Shown here: positions 1 through 7,904 of the stretch, piece by piece
Layout of the letters: each line of letters begins with the position of its first letter
Position numbering within the stretch: the first letter of the stretch is position 1
Source: JAEXOD01 sp963667875
Lineage (GTDB): Bacteria; Bacteroidota; Ignavibacteria; Ignavibacteriales; Melioribacteraceae
NCBI GenBank assembly: GCA_963667875.2
Contig: CAXXGC010000006.1
Span: forward strand, 310,001-374,000
Length of the DNA: 64,000 nt
Reading direction: 5' to 3'
The notes under the pieces: model-generated
What the model saw: only the letters and a program-made list of their open reading frames with translations
Told to the model about the DNA's origin: nothing
Database searches by the model: none
Program-made: the position numbers and the translations under genes

Positions 1-2
1 GA

Positions 3-1061
3 CTTTGCTTTATTAGAATCCCAACATACATTCCTTTTCGTATTCAATTCTATATGAATGGACATAATTATCTTGCCAACAAATTAGAAGCAAATAATAT
101 TAGTTTTAAGATGGAAGATAATGCATTCTCTTTTATTAGTGATTATGAACTTGCAAATATATTAAGCAATGGTATTCGTGCAGAAGATATTCACGCTTCT
201 CTTGATGCAATAATAAAAAGATATATTCCCTTTTTAGAAGAAACTAAACAGGTCTATCGTTGGACTATTTCTCAAGCCGAATATTCAACAGATATTATTT
301 TTAACAATGATAACGAATTACAACTACTTTACGACCAATTAGTAATTAATTGCATTCACGCTGTGAAACCTGGCAATGTAGCTACTTTCTTTTCAAGGAA
401 ATTAGCTCCAAAGTACAAACAAGATGTTGGAGGTAATTTTAATCTACAAATCCAAGGAACTCGGATTAAACACCACATGGGTGTAAATAGTATAAAGATG
501 TATAACAAAGGTAAAAATATTTTGCGTATTGAAACCACAATTAACAAAATTACTGAATTTAAAATCTACCGTATGGTATCGCAAAGAGATGGTAAACAAG
601 TCAGGAAATTAGCTGATATGAAGAAATCAATTTATAGTCTTTTTGATCTCTGCAAGTGTTGTCAAGCTGCTAATTTTCGCTATTTAGATTACATAGCCAC
701 TTTTGATGATTATTCGGAAGGGAAAAAGAACATTGATAAACTGTCCCAAAAAGTTAACGATAATGGTCGTTCTTCAAGAGGATTTAACCTTTTTGATCCT
801 ACTGAAGCACAAATATTATTGGCTACTGATGCAGGCGAATTTAATATTAATGGGTTTAGGAATAAAGATATTAGAAATAAACTCAATAATACATTTTCAC
901 CACATCAAACTTCACAGATCATTAAGCGGCTTTTACTTCACAAGATTATTAAAAAGGTTAAAAATACTTACAAATATTATCTGACAAAATTTGGTAAACA
1001 AGTACTGGCTGGTGCTCATATTGTCAAAGAACTTTTAATTATTCCAGCTTTAGCTGTTTAA
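3..1061 (+). CDS. Uncharacterised protein, winged-helix-like C-terminus, left-edge partial copy
   Basis: This is the 3' two thirds of a second copy of the 511-residue protein encoded at 1488-3023. It starts in frame at the window edge, at the equivalent of residue 160, and the first internal ATG is at 54. Against the full copy it differs by three clustered residues (DYELANILSNG versus DYDLANKLSND); other base changes are silent. The C-terminal ~100 residues (NGFRNKDIR, SQIIKRLLLHKIIKK, YKYYLTKFG) look like a winged helix. The 5' end lies outside the window, so it cannot be told whether this copy is complete. Function is unknown. Confidence 0.85.
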   Translation, partial: LCFIRIPTYIPFRIQFYMNGHNYLANKLEANNISFKMEDNAFSFISDYELANILSNGIRAEDIHASLDAIIKRYIPFLEETKQVYRWTISQAEYSTDIIFNNDNELQLLYDQLVINCIHAVKPGNVATFFSRKLAPKYKQDVGGNFNLQIQGTRIKHHMGVNSIKMYNKGKNILRIETTINKITEFKIYRMVSQRDGKQVRKLADMKKSIYSLFDLCKCCQAANFRYLDYIATFDDYSEGKKNIDKLSQKVNDNGRSSRGFNLFDPTEAQILLATDAGEFNINGFRNKDIRNKLNNTFSPHQTSQIIKRLLLHKIIKKVKNTYKYYLTKFGKQVLAGAHIVKELLIIPALAV

Positions 1062-1199
1062 TCATTACCCTTTTTTTTAATATTGTGACCATTTTGCGTT
1101 CAACTTAATTGCTAACTGAATAATTAATAATTCATAATTCATAATTTCCTGTTAATCATGGTAATCAAATAATCATAAATCGGGCTTAGACAATTATAA

Positions 1200-1275
1200 T
1201 GTCACCACCTTCGGGGTTCTGGGTTTTGGGTCTTTTGGTTGTCCTACAATAATGCCATCCCGTCGGGATTAAAAC
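1200..1275. repeat. CACC...CTTCGGGG / CCCGTCGGGATT intergenic repeat, copy 1
   Basis: Contains TGTCACCACCTTCGGGGTT, a short linker with TTGTCCTACAATAATG, then CATCCCGTCGGGATT. Both ends are small C/G hairpins with a TTC or GT-type loop. Further copies lie at 3147-3222, 3575-3652 and, more diverged, at 33741-33815. Confidence 0.75.
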
Positions 1276-1279
1276 ATTA

Positions 1280-1368
1280 AACACAGAAAACATGGATTAG
1301 GAAGATAACCACAGATAGGAATAATTAAAAATCAGCGTAAATCCGTTAAATCCGTGTTATCAGCGTTC
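1280..1368. repeat. ~89 bp palindromic intergenic repeat, copy A
   Basis: It begins AACACAGAAAACATGGATT and ends AATCCGTGTTATCAGCGTTC. The end is close to the reverse complement of the start, so the outer ~19 bases can pair into a long imperfect stem. The interior carries AAGATAACCACAGATA and ATCAGCGTAAATCCGTTAA. It has a counterpart in the second duplicate (3228-3316) and related copies up to 4165. Confidence 0.8.
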
Positions 1369-1456
1369 GGTTATTTATAAAATTATGTTTTTTGCAATCT
1401 TTTCATTCATAATTAATAATTCATAAGCCGGACAAGCCGGAACCAAAAAAAAAGCA

Positions 1457-1464
1457 TATATTTG
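1457..1464 (+). promoter_or_regulatory. Possible Bacteroidetes-type -7 element (TATATTTG)
   Basis: TATATTTG fits the TAnnTTTG -7 consensus of Bacteroidetes primary sigma factors and lies about 24 bases before the GTG start at 1488. No convincing -33 TTTG is seen, so the call is weak. Confidence 0.3.
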
Positions 1465-1487
1465 TAAATTCAAATTAACAAACAAAT

Positions 1488-3023
1488 GTGAGCAGAACAA
1501 TGGCAGAGACAAGCTCGGATTTCCATTTGAATAACCAAAGCAAAATTGCCGGCACGGTCAATTGTTTGGACAGGGTTATTATTCAAGGTTCCTTAAGCGC
1601 ATGGGGCTGCCCTTACAGTATAAATTCATTCCTAATAACCCAGGGTATTAAGATAACAGAATATAGGGCATATGCATTTGGCAAAAATAATGCAGTGCGT
1701 GCCCGTATTGAAAAAGTTGCCTTAGAAAACAATTGCCATATCGTACATATTAACAGCCCGAAACGATTTGATAAAGAATATCATATCCAACAAATTTTAC
1801 TGAAACGCGGAAATAAAGAAGGAATAGTTCAAATCTATTCTTCAATGGAAATTTGCGATTGTTATAAAGAAAATTATGATAAAGCGAATAATAAATGTTC
1901 CCTTGTTTATGTTACAAGTAAATGTCTGCATTATTACATATACTTTATCGACCGCCAATTTGGACTTTGCTTTATTAGAATCCCAACATACATTCCTTTT
2001 CGTATTCAATTCTATATGAATGGACATAATTATCTTGCCAACAAATTAGAAGCAAATAATATTAGTTTTAAAATGGAAGATAATGCATTCTCTTTTATTA
2101 GTGATTATGACCTTGCAAATAAATTAAGCAATGATATTCGTGCAGAAGATATTCATGCTTCTCTTGATGCAATAATAAAAAGATATATTCCCTTTTTAGA
2201 AGAAACTAAACAGGTCTATCGTTGGACTATTTCTCAAGCCGAATATTCAACAGATATTATTTTTAACAATGATAACGAATTACAACTACTTTACGACCAA
2301 TTAGTAATTAATTGCATTCACGCTGTGAAACCTGGCAATGTAGCTACTTTCTTTTCAAGGAAATTAGCTCCAAAGTACAAACAAGATGTTGGAGGTAATT
2401 TTAATCTACAAATCCAAGGAACTCGGATTAAACACCACATGGGTGTAAATAGTATAAAGATGTATAACAAAGGTAAAAATATTTTGCGTATCGAAACCAC
2501 AATTAACAAAATTACTGAATTTAAAATCTACCGTATGGTATCGCAAAGAGATGGTAAACAAGTCAGGAAATTAGCTGATATGAAGAAATCAATTTATAGT
2601 CTTTTTGATCTCTGCAAGTGTTGTCAAGCTGCTAATTTTCGCTATTTAGATTACATAGCCACTTTTGATGATTATTCGGAAGGGAAAAAGAACATTGATA
2701 AACTGTCCCAAAAAGTTAACGATAATGGTCGTTCTTCAAGAGGATTTAACCTTTTTGATCCTACTGAAGCACAAATATTATTGGCTACTGATGCAGGCGA
2801 ATTTAATATTAATGGGTTTAGGAATAAAGATATTAGAAATAAACTCAATAATACATTTTCACCACATCAAACTTCACAGATCATTAAGCGGCTTTTACTT
2901 CACAAGATTATTAAAAAGGTTAAAAATACTTACAAATATTATCTGACAAAATTTGGTAAACAAGTACTGGCTGGTGCTCATATTGTCAAAGAACTTTTAA
3001 TTATTCCAGCTTTAGCTGTTTAA
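1488..3023 (+). CDS. Uncharacterised 511-residue protein with winged-helix-like C-terminus
   Basis: No function can be assigned. The listed start is GTG at 1488; ATG at 1500 (MAETSSD) is an alternative. Recognisable blocks are NCLDRVIIQGSL near the N-terminus, KCLHYYIYFIDRQFGLCFIR (about 145-165), FYMNGHNYLANKL, QAEYSTDIIF, GTRIKHHMGVNSIKMYNK and LRIETTIN, then a C-terminal winged-helix-like part with RNKDIR and YKYYLT. There is no signal peptide or membrane segment. I recall similar proteins, often several per genome, annotated only as hypothetical or as MarR/HTH-like; this is memory, not a search. A nearly identical copy lies 1962 bases upstream. No transposase catalytic motif is evident. 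Confidence 0.8.
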   Translation: MSRTMAETSSDFHLNNQSKIAGTVNCLDRVIIQGSLSAWGCPYSINSFLITQGIKITEYRAYAFGKNNAVRARIEKVALENNCHIVHINSPKRFDKEYHIQQILLKRGNKEGIVQIYSSMEICDCYKENYDKANNKCSLVYVTSKCLHYYIYFIDRQFGLCFIRIPTYIPFRIQFYMNGHNYLANKLEANNISFKMEDNAFSFISDYDLANKLSNDIRAEDIHASLDAIIKRYIPFLEETKQVYRWTISQAEYSTDIIFNNDNELQLLYDQLVINCIHAVKPGNVATFFSRKLAPKYKQDVGGNFNLQIQGTRIKHHMGVNSIKMYNKGKNILRIETTINKITEFKIYRMVSQRDGKQVRKLADMKKSIYSLFDLCKCCQAANFRYLDYIATFDDYSEGKKNIDKLSQKVNDNGRSSRGFNLFDPTEAQILLATDAGEFNINGFRNKDIRNKLNNTFSPHQTSQIIKRLLLHKIIKKVKNTYKYYLTKFGKQVLAGAHIVKELLIIPALAV

Positions 3024-3146
3024 TCATTACCCTTTTTTTTAATATTGTGACCATTTTGCGTTCAACTTAATTGCTAACTGAATAATTCATAATTTCCTTT
3101 TAATCATGGTAATCAAATAATCATAAATCGGGCTTAGACAATTATA

Positions 3147-3222
3147 ATGTCACCACCTTCGGGGTTCTGGGTTTTGGGTTTTTTGGTTGTCCTACAATAA
3201 TGCCATCCCGTCGGGATTAAAA
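3147..3222. repeat. CACC...CTTCGGGG / CCCGTCGGGATT intergenic repeat, copy 2
   Basis: Same element as at 1200-1275, nearly identical because it lies inside the segmental duplication. Confidence 0.75.
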
Positions 3223-3227
3223 CATTA

Positions 3228-3316
3228 AACACAGAAAACACGGATTAGGAAGATAACCGCAGATAGGAATAATTAAAAATCAGCGTAAATCCGTTAAATC
3301 CGTGTTATCAGTGTTC
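3228..3316. repeat. ~89 bp palindromic intergenic repeat, copy B
   Basis: The best-paired copy: AACACAGAAAACACGGATT at the left against AATCCGTGTTATCAGTGTTC at the right, pairing with only a few mismatches over ~19 bases. Confidence 0.8.
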
Positions 3317-3417
3317 GGTTATTTATAAAATTATGTTTTTTAGAATCTTTTAATTCATAATTCATAATTTATAATTCATAATTTCCTTTTAATCCCGGTT
3401 CAGACAATTTAGTTTTT

Positions 3418-3505
3418 GAACACAGATGACGCTGATTTTGCAGATAACCACAGGTAAAAATTTATTAATCAGCGTAAATCCGTTAAATCTGCGTTATCAG
3501 CGTTC
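3418..3505. repeat. ~89 bp palindromic intergenic repeat, copy C
   Basis: The left end GAACACAGATGACGCTGATTT pairs with the right end AAATCTGCGTTATCAGCGTTC at about 17 of 21 positions. The stem sequence differs from copies A and B (GACGC/GCGTT instead of AACACGG/CCGTGTT), yet pairing is kept. Confidence 0.78.
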
Positions 3506-3574
3506 GGTTATTTATAAAATTATGTTTTTTACAATCTTTTAATTCATAATTTATAATTTATAATTCATAATTAT

Positions 3575-3652
3575 AATGTCACCACTTTCAGGGTTCTATA
3601 TCATTGGTTTTTTGTATATTCTACAATAATTTCATCCCATCGGGATTAAAAC
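3575..3652. repeat. CACC...AGGGTT / CCCATCGGGATT intergenic repeat, copy 3
   Basis: Diverged copy: TGTCACCACTTTCAGGGTT, a linker with TATTCTACAATAATTTC, then ATCCCATCGGGATT. The CTACAATAAT linker and both ends are recognisable. Confidence 0.7.
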
Positions 3653-3653
3653 A

Positions 3654-3925
3654 TTGAATACTGATTAAATTAACAATAATCTAAAATCCGATAAATCTGC
3701 GTTATCAGTGTTCAATGTTTTTTGTTTATATTTAAAATCATATTAATCACAAAAATCAAATAAATCATAGTTCAGACAATTTTTAATCATGCCAATCCTT
3801 TAATCCATAAATCACAGTTCAGACAATTTAATTTTTGAACACAGAAAACACCGATTAAGCAGATAACCACAGATAACAATAATTAAAAACCAGCGTAAAT
3901 CCGTTAAATAAGCATCCTATTCTTC
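3654..3925. repeat. Two degenerate palindromic repeats (copies D and E)
   Basis: Copy D (3654-3712) keeps the right half, with GATAAATCTGCGTTATCAGTGTTC. Copy E (3837-3925) keeps the left half, with AACACAGAAAACACCGATTAAG, GATAACCACAGATA and AGCGTAAATCCGTTAAAT, then loses the right arm. Confidence 0.65.
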
Positions 3926-4018
3926 GATTAAGCCGGGTTCAGTCAATCTTTTCATTCATAATTAATAATTCATAATTCATAATTTTCTTTTAATCATGGT
4001 TCAGACAATTTAATTTTT

Positions 4019-4165
4019 GAACACAGATGACGCTGATTTTGCAGATAACCACAGATAAGAATAATTATAATCAGCGTAAATCAGTTAAATCCGTGGTATC
4101 AGTGTTCCATGGTTTGTTAATTAAAGCTAAAACAATGGAACACAGATGATATTGATTAGTTTGGG
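4019..4165. repeat. Palindromic repeat copy F and half copy G
   Basis: Copy F (4019-4107) starts GAACACAGATGACGCTGATTT and ends AATCCGTGGTATCAGTGTTC, with the usual interior. A half copy follows at 4138-4165 (GGAACACAGATGATATTGATT) without its right arm. Confidence 0.7.
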
Positions 4166-4178
4166 ATACTATTTTTTT

Positions 4179-4211
4179 AATTCCCCCTCTATTTTTTAGA
4201 GAGGGGGAATT
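4179..4211. repeat. Perfect 12-bp hairpin of the CCCCCTCT...AGAGGGGG family
   Basis: AATTCCCCCTCT (4179-4190) and AGAGGGGGAATT (4200-4211) pair perfectly around a 9-base loop. It lies past the 3' end of sdhB, but on the minus strand it is followed by a run of A, not T, so it is not a standard intrinsic terminator for that operon. Similar hairpins are at 28210-28232 and 51166-51190. Confidence 0.75.
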
Positions 4212-4257
4212 AGGGGCTGCGCCCGGCTGATTTTCAGACGGGGTGAGTTCCTTAATT

Positions 4258-5013
4258 TTAATTTTTAACTTTTGCGCTAAAAAATTCCCTGTTCATGCGG
4301 GCAATGTTTTTAACGGAGATACCTTTTGGACATTCCGCTTCGCAGGCGTAAGTATTAGTACAGCTGCCAAAACCAAGTTCATCCATAGTTTTAACCATAG
4401 CTTCAACACGTTTGTATCTTTCAATTTGGCCTTGTGGTAATAAAGCAAATTGTGATACTTTTGCGCTTACAAACAACATTGCCGATGCGTTTTTACAAGC
4501 CGCTACACAAGCACCGCATCCAATACATGCAGCCGCGTCAAAAGCTTCGGCGGCAATGTGTCGTGGAATTGCAATTGAATTAGCATCGGGCACTCCGCCT
4601 GTATTAATTGATACATATCCTCCGGCTTGAATAATTTTATCCATTGCCGATCTGTCAACAATTAAATCTTTCATAATAGGAAAAGCTTTTGCACGGAAAG
4701 GTTCAACATAAATTGTTTCACCGTTTTTAAAATTACGCATGTGTAACTGGCATGTGGCAATACGCGGAATTGGGCCGTGAGGTTGTCCGTTTATTACCAA
4801 ATCGCAAGTACCGCAAATACCTTCGCGGCAGTCGCTTTCAAATGCAATCGGTTCTTTTCCTTCACGCTCTAAATTATTATTAATTTCATCCAGCATTTCC
4901 AAAAATGAAGCATCGGGTGAAATAGAAATTTTATATTCAACAAAACTGCCCGCGGTTTTGGGACCTGTTTGCCGCCAAATTTTTAAAGTTAAATTTAATT
5001 TATTATCACTCAT
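4258..5013 (-). CDS. sdhB: Succinate dehydrogenase/fumarate reductase iron-sulfur subunit
   Basis: Carries the three Fe-S clusters that pass electrons from the flavoprotein SdhA to the membrane anchor. CREGICGTC in the N-terminal half with a later Cys gives the [2Fe-2S] site, CIGCGACVAAC the [4Fe-4S] site, and CTNTYACEAECP supplies the remaining ligands. At 251 residues it is normal for the Bacteroidetes/Bacillus-type enzyme. Its ATG shares a base with the sdhA stop (TAATG), so translation is coupled. It is the last gene of the minus-strand operon sdhC-sdhA-sdhB. Direction (succinate oxidation or fumarate reduction) cannot be told from sequence. Confidence 0.97.
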   Translation of the reverse strand: MSDNKLNLTLKIWRQTGPKTAGSFVEYKISISPDASFLEMLDEINNNLEREGKEPIAFESDCREGICGTCDLVINGQPHGPIPRIATCQLHMRNFKNGETIYVEPFRAKAFPIMKDLIVDRSAMDKIIQAGGYVSINTGGVPDANSIAIPRHIAAEAFDAAACIGCGACVAACKNASAMLFVSAKVSQFALLPQGQIERYKRVEAMVKTMDELGFGSCTNTYACEAECPKGISVKNIARMNREFFSAKVKN

Positions 5014-6923
5014 TATTTATAACTCCTTTGGGCTAATTTAACAAATTCATAATCTAACGATTCTTTATGCATTGTCCATTTACCCAGGTCGTTAAATTCC
5101 CAAGCCGCAACATAAGCATAATCATCATCATTACGTAATGCCTCGCCTTCTTCGGTTTGATATTCGGTTCTAAAATGACCACCGCACGATTCATTTCTAT
5201 TTAACGAATCAACAGCCATTAATTCGCCAAGTTCCAAATAATCGGCTAATCTTCCGGCTCTTTCCAGGTTTTGGTTTAAGTCATCGGCTTTGCCTACAAC
5301 TTTAACATTTTTCCAAAACTCTTCTCTTAAATTGCTTATTTCAGTAATTGCTTCTTTTAAACCTTTTTCGTTGCGGGCCATACCAACTTTATCCCACATA
5401 ATGCGGCCAAGTTGTTTATGAATATCATCAACCGTACGTTTACCGTTTATTGAAAGCAATTTATTGGTTTTATCAATCAGTTCATTCTTAACTTTAACAA
5501 ATGTTTCGCTTTCACTTTTAGCCAAAGATGGTTTTTCGGAAGCTAAATAATTCCCTATCGTATAAGGAATAACAAAATAACCGTCTGCCAAACCCTGCAT
5601 TAAAGCACTTGCGCCAAGTCTGTTTGCGCCGTGGTCGCTAAAATTGGCTTCACCTAAAACAAACAATCCGGGAATATTACTCATTAAATTATAATCTACC
5701 CATAATCCGCCCATTGTATAATGCGGAGCCGGATAAATTTTCATTGGACTTTGATAAGGATTATCACCCGTAATTACTTGATATATATCAAATAAATTGC
5801 CGTATTTTTCTTCAATTGCTGCTTTTCCCAACCGATTAATTGATTCGGAAAAATCTAAATAAACAGCGTCTCCGCCTTCTGCACCTCTTCCTTCATCGCA
5901 AACTTCTTTTGCGCTGCGCGAAGAAATATCGCGGGGTGATAAATTTCCGTACGAAGGATATTTTCTTTCAAGATAATAATCTCGGTCACTTTCGGGAATA
6001 TCATTAGGTTTACGTTTGTCATCCTTTAATTTTGAAACCCAAATTCTTCCGTCGTTACGCAAACTTTCACTCATTAAGGTTAATTTGGATTGACTTTCGC
6101 CATGTAACGGTAAACAAGTCGGGTGAATTTGAGTATAACAAGGATTTGCAAATAACGCTCCTTTTTTATGAGCACGCCAAATTGCGGTTGTATTACAGTT
6201 CATTGCATTTGTAGAAAGGAAAAATACGTTTGCATATCCCCCTGTTGCCATAACTACAGCATGGGCCGAATAATTTTCAATTTCGCCGGTAACTAAGTTA
6301 CGGGCTACTACTCCTTTTGTAATACCGTCTTCAACTACCAATTCAAGCATTTCGCGGCGGGTATACATTTTTACAGTACCCAAATTTATTTGACGGCTTA
6401 ACGCACTATAAGCACCAAGTAATAACTGCTGGCCTGTTTGTCCTTTTGCGTAAAACGTTCTGGAAACCTGGGCACCGCCAAATGAACGGTTATCAAGTAA
6501 ACCGCCGTATTCGCGCGCAAACGGAACACCCTGCGCAACACACTGATCTATAATATTGTTGCTTACTTCCGCAAGTCTGTAAACATTGGCTTCGCGGGCT
6601 CTAAAATCGCCCCCTTTTATTGTATCGTAAAACAATCTATAAACGGAATCGCCGTCATTTTGATAATTTTTTGCTGCGTTTATACCACCTTGTGCGGCAA
6701 TGCTATGCGCCCGGCGCGGACTATCGTGATAAGTTAAAACTTTAACATTATAACCAAGTTCGCCAAGTGTTGCAGCTGCCGAAGCTCCTGCCAATCCTGA
6801 TCCTATAACAATAATATCATATTTTCGTTTGTTGGCGGGATTAACAAGTTTCATATTAAATTTGTGGTTTGTCCACTTTTCTTCCAATTTACCGGCAGGT
6901 ATTTTTGAATTTAGATTTGCCAT
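5013..6923 (-). CDS. sdhA: Succinate dehydrogenase/fumarate reductase flavoprotein subunit
   Basis: Catalytic subunit interconverting succinate and fumarate with covalently bound FAD. The dinucleotide-binding GSGLAG is at 41-46; the FAD-linking His is His73 in RAHSIAAQGGINAA; LFVLGEANFSDHGANRLGAS is the C-terminal FAD-contacting motif. The C-terminal helical domain (NESCGGHFRTEYQTEEGEA) is present. At 636 residues it belongs to the longer type found in Bacteroidetes, epsilonproteobacteria and Bacillus. A good ribosome site (GGAGG) inside the sdhC end precedes the ATG, which overlaps the sdhC stop by one base. Confidence 0.97.
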   Translation of the reverse strand: MANLNSKIPAGKLEEKWTNHKFNMKLVNPANKRKYDIIVIGSGLAGASAAATLGELGYNVKVLTYHDSPRRAHSIAAQGGINAAKNYQNDGDSVYRLFYDTIKGGDFRAREANVYRLAEVSNNIIDQCVAQGVPFAREYGGLLDNRSFGGAQVSRTFYAKGQTGQQLLLGAYSALSRQINLGTVKMYTRREMLELVVEDGITKGVVARNLVTGEIENYSAHAVVMATGGYANVFFLSTNAMNCNTTAIWRAHKKGALFANPCYTQIHPTCLPLHGESQSKLTLMSESLRNDGRIWVSKLKDDKRKPNDIPESDRDYYLERKYPSYGNLSPRDISSRSAKEVCDEGRGAEGGDAVYLDFSESINRLGKAAIEEKYGNLFDIYQVITGDNPYQSPMKIYPAPHYTMGGLWVDYNLMSNIPGLFVLGEANFSDHGANRLGASALMQGLADGYFVIPYTIGNYLASEKPSLAKSESETFVKVKNELIDKTNKLLSINGKRTVDDIHKQLGRIMWDKVGMARNEKGLKEAITEISNLREEFWKNVKVVGKADDLNQNLERAGRLADYLELGELMAVDSLNRNESCGGHFRTEYQTEEGEALRNDDDYAYVAAWEFNDLGKWTMHKESLDYEFVKLAQRSYK

Positions 6924-7585
6924 TATTTACCTCCGTAAAAGAATAAAAAATAAATAGGCATCGAAGAAAATCCGATTGCCATAATTACAGCATAAGCAGC
7001 TCCAATAAACTTTACCAAAGGAGTATATTTTTTATGCGTCCAGCCGAATGTTTGGAATGCGCTTTGGAAGCCGTGATTTAAGTGAAACGCTAAAAAACAA
7101 ACCGCCAATACATAAAACCACGAATAAATTGGATCCATAAAAGCCGTTTTTACAAGGCCAAATATGCTATTACCCTGATGCAGCAATGTATGTTTTACAA
7201 AAAAGCTGTATAAATGAATTACCAAAAAGATAAATACCGTTGAACCTGTTATAATCATTGTACGCGAAAAAATTGTAGTGTTTTTCCGTATTCCTTTTAC
7301 AGTATAATTAATTGGACGTGCTTTTTTGTTTTCAAGCCATAATCTTAATCCATTAAATATATGAAAAACAAACAGCAAACCCAGTCCAACTTCAAAAATT
7401 ACCGTAAACTTCATACTGCGTAAAAGTTTTGCATAATTGTTAAACGCTATTCCGCCATCATTAGCGAACAGAGTTAAATTTCCTAAAAAATGCACAGTCA
7501 AAAACATTATTAAGAACAAACCCGTAACAGCCATAATTATTTTTTTACCTATCGAAGAATTTAAGCTTTCTGAAAGCCAACCCAT
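6923..7585 (-). CDS. sdhC: Succinate dehydrogenase cytochrome b subunit (b558 family)
   Basis: Single membrane anchor of the SDH/FRD complex, which binds heme b and passes electrons to or from quinone. The 220 residues hold about five hydrophobic helices; the first is IIMAVTGLFLIMFLTVHFLG with a His in the expected heme-ligand region, and further His occur in FVFHIFNGLRLW, LVIHLYSF and AFHLNHGFQSAF. The N-terminus SSIGKKIIMAVTG is typical of the b558 family of Bacteroidetes and Chlorobi. It is the first gene of the operon, with no separate sdhD. Confidence 0.95.
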   Translation of the reverse strand: MGWLSESLNSSIGKKIIMAVTGLFLIMFLTVHFLGNLTLFANDGGIAFNNYAKLLRSMKFTVIFEVGLGLLFVFHIFNGLRLWLENKKARPINYTVKGIRKNTTIFSRTMIITGSTVFIFLVIHLYSFFVKHTLLHQGNSIFGLVKTAFMDPIYSWFYVLAVCFLAFHLNHGFQSAFQTFGWTHKKYTPLVKFIGAAYAVIMAIGFSSMPIYFLFFYGGK

Positions 7586-7904
7586 TAAGGTCCTCCATGT
7601 ATTTATGGTTAATTGAATTTTTAATAACGTAAAATAAGATAATTTGTATTAATTATCAAAAATTGAGTAAAAAAAATGAAGTTTAATATTAATATTGAAT
7701 ATTTTGCAATTTAATTATCTTAGCAACTAAGATTAGAAATATTAAAAACGCTATGATTACAATTGTTATATAACATTACAATTTATTGGATTTTTACATA
7801 AATTCAAGTGATCTGCATCATACCCACCCTAATAATTAATAAAAAATATTTTGTTATTTGGATTTTTTTATTAATTTATATTTCTTAAATAGCTTAAATA
7901 ATGT
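7586..7904. promoter_or_regulatory. Divergent promoter region between sdhC and the cyclase-like gene
   Basis: 319 very AT-rich bases between divergently transcribed genes, so it must hold the sdh promoter and probably that of the plus-strand gene. An AAGGTCCTCC ribosome-site complement lies immediately before sdhC. I see no convincing operator palindrome. Confidence 0.5.

Larger units (their letters stand above)
1..1425 (+). repeat. Segmental duplication, left copy (cut by window edge)
   Basis: Bases 1 to about 1425 match 1963 to about 3390 at a constant offset of 1962 through the coding part, then with one small deletion of about 18 bases in the second copy. I saw only about seven substitutions in the coding part. 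The duplicated block takes in the gene body, its 3' flank, a CACC/CGGGATT repeat and one palindromic repeat. The homology fades at about 1425, within a run of TTCATAATT-like sequence. Confidence 0.9.
1062..1487. other. Intergenic region between the two duplicated genes
   Basis: No gene is seen. The stretch holds a T-rich run just after the stop, TTCATAATT-type low-complexity sequence, one CACC/CGGGATT repeat (1200-1275), one ~89 bp palindromic repeat (1280-1368) and the probable promoter region of the downstream copy. Confidence 0.7.
1963..3390 (+). repeat. Segmental duplication, right copy
   Basis: Direct repeat of bases 1-1425. It covers the 3' two thirds of the gene at 1488-3023 and about 360 bases of 3' flank. 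The copies diverge after the ATTTATAAAATTATGTTTTTT block, inside TTCATAATT-like low-complexity DNA, which may have been the recombination site. Confidence 0.9.
3024..4257. other. Gene-free repeat-rich intergenic region
   Basis: About 1.2 kb with no supportable gene. It is almost entirely interspersed repeats: two CACC/CGGGATT elements, at least five palindromic ~89 bp elements in various states of decay, repeated TTCATAATT tracts, and a repeated linker reading (G)GTTCAGACAATTTAATTTTTGAACAC just upstream of several palindromes. It ends in a G/C-stem hairpin at 4179-4211. Confidence 0.8.

Noticed and set aside
1488..3023. Known insertion-sequence transposase
   Set aside because: No DDE, HUH or serine/tyrosine recombinase motif could be found, and no terminal inverted repeats flank the duplicated block; kept only as a protein of unknown function.
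4179..4211. Terminator of the sdh operon
   Set aside because: The hairpin is perfect but is followed by A, not T, on the sdh strand.
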